Translations under genes and position numbers: made by a program
The notes under the pieces: generated by a model
Told to the model about the DNA's origin: nothing
What the model saw: only the letters and a program-made list of their open reading frames with translations
Databases searched by the model: none
Shown here: positions 5,625-7,702 of the stretch, one piece after another
Layout of the letters: every line of letters starts with the position of its first letter
How positions within the stretch are numbered: the stretch's first letter is position 1
Origin: an uncultured Eggerthella sp.
GTDB lineage: Bacteria > Actinomycetota > Coriobacteriia > Coriobacteriales > Eggerthellaceae
Direction: 5' to 3'
Length of the DNA stretch: 7,702 nt
NCBI GenBank assembly: GCA_900544455.1
Contig: UQVJ01000081.1
Span: forward strand, 1-7,702

Positions 5625-5634
5625 GAGGAAAGGA
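5625..5634 (+). promoter_or_regulatory. Double Shine-Dalgarno before phoB
   Basis: Two purine cores sit in a row. GAGG at 5625-5628 is 8 nt before an ATG at 5637 that opens only a two-codon frame (ATG-AGT-TGA). AAGGA at 5630-5634 is 7 nt before the TTG at 5642 that opens the response regulator. The second core supports the TTG start. Confidence 0.5.
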
Positions 5635-5641
5635 ACATGAG

Positions 5642-6340
5642 TTGACTACCATCTTGCTTATCGAAGACGATCCAACCATTCGCCTTACTACAGAGTTCTC
5701 CCTAACCAAGCACGGCTATGCGGTAAGCTCATGCGAAGATGGCCAGTCGGGCTTCGAAACAGCACTCTCCATTGAACCCGACTTGGTTCTACTAGATGTC
5801 ATGCTTCCAGGAATGAACGGGTTCGAGGTTGCTCACGGCTTGCGCAACGAGGGCTTCAAATCCCCCATCCTCATGCTTACCGCACTCGACTCAGACGAAG
5901 ATAAAATCAAAGGCCTCGATGCCGGCGCAGACGACTATGTAACTAAACCCTTTTCTACGGATGTTTTGCTTGCTCGAATCCGTGCGAATCTTCGCCGAAC
6001 TGAGCTAGATGGAGTGAACACCTCAACGCCCCAAACGTTTGGCGACCTTACCCTTGATATGGAAAACAGCTCAGCGAGCATAAACGGCACAACGCTGAAG
6101 CTCCGAAGTAAAGAGCTACAGCTGCTATTTGCCCTTGCGGAACGCGAGGGTATGCTCTGTCGTCGTACCTGGCTGACACAGAAAGTATGGAAAGAGGATT
6201 ACCTCAGCACATCACGCACCATCGATGTCCACATACGTCGCCTTCGTTCAGTGCTTGATGAGTACAGCAACTATCGTTTCATCCATACCGTTCATGGCAT
6301 GGGCTACCGCTTTGAACCGATAAAGAAGACCCAAGAATAA
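5642..6340 (+). CDS. phoB: OmpR/PhoB-family response regulator
   Basis: This 232-residue protein has a receiver domain (residues 3-118) and a winged-helix DNA-binding domain (about 131-226). Receiver landmarks are the acidic pocket E8-D9-D10, phosphoacceptor D52 in L-L-D-V-M-L-P-G-M-N-G, switch T80 and K102 in T-K-P-F. In the effector domain, L-R-S-K-E-L-Q-L-L at 154-162, the recognition helix R-T-I-D-V-H-I-R-R-L-R at 192-202 and the wing hairpin G-M-G-Y-R-F at 219-224 are all intact. Its place opposite pstS and next to a PhoR-like kinase makes it the likely phosphate regulator (PhoB, PhoP or RegX3 type). The start is an unusual TTG at 5642; the nearby ATG at 5637 is out of frame and closes after two codons. 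It overlaps the kinase gene by one base (TAATG). Confidence 0.93.
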   Translation: MTTILLIEDDPTIRLTTEFSLTKHGYAVSSCEDGQSGFETALSIEPDLVLLDVMLPGMNGFEVAHGLRNEGFKSPILMLTALDSDEDKIKGLDAGADDYVTKPFSTDVLLARIRANLRRTELDGVNTSTPQTFGDLTLDMENSSASINGTTLKLRSKELQLLFALAEREGMLCRRTWLTQKVWKEDYLSTSRTIDVHIRRLRSVLDEYSNYRFIHTVHGMGYRFEPIKKTQE

Positions 6341-7659
6341 TGCGCTATACTCTATTCAAAGGAGACTGCACAACCGATTCTCCTACTAGACGCTGGCAGA
6401 AGCGCTTCATTATCGTATATCTGTTTGTTGCTATCGTGTTTGCAGCATGCTTTGCAGCGTTCGCGCTCACACCCATTAACAGCAAAGTTGTTGAACGGCA
6501 AAGTTCCAATTTAATATCCACCGCTCAAGCAGAGGCAAAGGCCCTTGAATACGTTGATGATGCGCAAGAGTTCACCGAAAAAGCTGCCGAAGGCTCGGAT
6601 TTGCGCATTACGCTCATCGCACAAGATGGCACAGTAATTGCAGATTCCGAAGTCGATCCCGCAACCCTAGAAAACCACCTAGGCAGAGAAGAAGTCGACA
6701 GCGCGCTTCAAGGCAATAATGGAAAAGCCCAGCGATTAAGCTCCACCGACGATACAAACAGGCTTTACGTCGCCGTTCCGGCAACGTACAAAGGAGAACG
6801 AACGGCATTACGCATCAGCGAGCCTTCCACCGTTATCGCAACAGCAGCAGACACGACACGAAACACCGCCCTTATTATTTGCGGCATGGGCATTGTCGCC
6901 TTTATTACCATTGCGCTATTCACCTATCGCGAATCAAAGGCACCCTTAGAAAAGTTCAACCAAGTAAGGTCTGATTTTGTGGCAAACGCAAGCCATGAGC
7001 TGAAAACCCCCGTAGCAGGCATTCGCTTACTTTCAGAGGCTATCCGCGACGCCTCTGATGTGGGTGACGAAAAAAGCCTGCACTTATTCATCGATCGCCT
7101 TGACAATGAGGCAGAGCGTCTTCAGCGCCTCGTAATCGATTTGCTTGATTTATCTCGCCTCGAGGAACAGCAAAATACAGACCGCACGCCTCGCACCGAC
7201 TTACATAGCACGCTTACAACGAGCTACCTTGCCCACAAAGGCGAAGCGGAAGACAAGGGTATAGACCTCGTACTGGATGATCGATCTACCTCAAGCGACA
7301 ATTGCTACGCCAGCATGGAACCGTCTGATGCATCTCTGATTTTTGACAACCTTATAGAAAACGCAATTATGTACACCGACGAGGGAAGCATTCTCGTATC
7401 CCTTGAGTCGAGAGCGCATGAGACGGTGGTTACGGTAAAAGACACTGGGATTGGCATTCCGCAAGCAGACCAATCGCGGATTTTTGAGCGTTTTTACCGT
7501 GTAAATAAAGCACGGAGTCGAGAAGTCGGCGGAACCGGACTAGGTCTTTCCCTGGTACGCCATGCAATAGAACGCGGCAATGGCTCAATTGAAGTTGATA
7601 GCACGGTTGGCCAGGGCACTGAATTCACCGTCCATCTTCCGAAGTCCAAACAAGAATAA
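6340..7659 (+). CDS. phoR: PhoR-like membrane sensor histidine kinase
   Basis: This 439-residue kinase has a membrane span at about residues 22-44, an extracytoplasmic sensor at 45-173 and a second span at about 174-196. The sensor has a PAS-like signature (L-I-A-Q-D-G-T-V-I-A-D-S at 92-103, E-N-H-L-G-R-E-E-V at 111-119). HisKA follows with S-H-E-L-K-T-P (phosphoacceptor His219). The ATPase domain has the N box around N337-N341, G1 D-T-G-I-G-I-P at 368-374, F box F-E-R-F-Y-R at 382-387 and G2 G-G-T-G-L-G-L-S at 397-404, so it looks catalytically complete. Only about 22 residues separate the second span from the H box, leaving no room for HAMP or a cytoplasmic PAS domain. The ATG overlaps the phoB stop and has a weak Shine-Dalgarno, so coupling is likely. 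It would phosphorylate the preceding regulator; control by phosphate is inferred from context. Confidence 0.92.
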   Translation: MRYTLFKGDCTTDSPTRRWQKRFIIVYLFVAIVFAACFAAFALTPINSKVVERQSSNLISTAQAEAKALEYVDDAQEFTEKAAEGSDLRITLIAQDGTVIADSEVDPATLENHLGREEVDSALQGNNGKAQRLSSTDDTNRLYVAVPATYKGERTALRISEPSTVIATAADTTRNTALIICGMGIVAFITIALFTYRESKAPLEKFNQVRSDFVANASHELKTPVAGIRLLSEAIRDASDVGDEKSLHLFIDRLDNEAERLQRLVIDLLDLSRLEEQQNTDRTPRTDLHSTLTTSYLAHKGEAEDKGIDLVLDDRSTSSDNCYASMEPSDASLIFDNLIENAIMYTDEGSILVSLESRAHETVVTVKDTGIGIPQADQSRIFERFYRVNKARSREVGGTGLGLSLVRHAIERGNGSIEVDSTVGQGTEFTVHLPKSKQE

Positions 7660-7702
7660 TGCTGTATTGATACGTGAAACGGCAGGGGCCTGAGCGAGTA
7701 AT

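Noticed and set aside
7660..7702. Terminator, promoter or RNA gene after the sensor kinase
   Set aside because: Only 43 bases are available, with no stem-loop plus T-run, no promoter pair and no tRNA-like pattern.
1..7702. CRISPR array, transposase, phage or attachment-site signals
   Set aside because: No spaced long repeats, terminal inverted repeats or mobile-element proteins are seen. Both strands are accounted for by housekeeping and phosphate genes.

Overview
This is a compact bacterial phosphate-acquisition locus. Seven genes on the minus strand (pstS, pstC, pstA, pstB, phoU, then argF and the beginning of a D-amino-acid aminotransferase-like gene) diverge from a two-gene two-component system on the plus strand (phoB-phoR type). 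Base composition is close to balanced, and Shine-Dalgarno sequences of the AGGAGG/AAGGA type are frequent. PstS is a lipoprotein, which indicates a monoderm cell. My best guess is an actinobacterium of the class Coriobacteriia or a firmicute. This is inference only: no marker gene such as rRNA is present.

Layout: 1-291 (minus) is the N-terminal 97 residues of a class IV PLP aminotransferase cut by the window edge. 301-1293 (minus) is ornithine carbamoyltransferase. 1294-1379 is a short spacer with a candidate extended -10 promoter, a hairpin and a strong Shine-Dalgarno. 1380-5420 (minus) is the phosphate transporter and its regulator, in transcription order pstS, pstC, pstA, pstB, phoU, with gaps of 3 nt, -8 nt, -8 nt and 1 nt, so translation is probably coupled throughout. 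5421-5641 is the divergent control region, with an inverted repeat, phased TTGGTTA-type repeats and a tandem 11-bp-spaced heptamer array resembling a Pho box. 5642-6340 and 6340-7659 (plus) are the response regulator and sensor kinase, overlapping by one base. 7660-7702 shows nothing recognisable. There is no gene-free stretch longer than about 220 bases.

How it works together: the PstS lipoprotein captures phosphate outside the membrane, PstC and PstA form the channel, PstB supplies ATP hydrolysis, PhoU relays transporter status, and the kinase/regulator pair presumably controls the divergent promoters.

The outstanding observation is that PstS is circularly permuted. The half that normally comes second (phosphate loop RxxGSGT to the usual C-terminal end) directly follows the signal peptide. 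The half that normally comes first (VTIAGSSSVTP to FTGxxxxWNEIG) is at the C-terminus, and a short Gly/Ser/Ala linker joins the old ends. The reading frame is continuous, the lipobox is intact and the downstream operon is intact, so this looks like a real protein design rather than a broken gene. Secondary points are a sensor kinase without an evident HAMP or cytoplasmic PAS domain, a two-codon ORF overlapping the TTG start of the response regulator, and a candidate Pho box in the divergent promoter.
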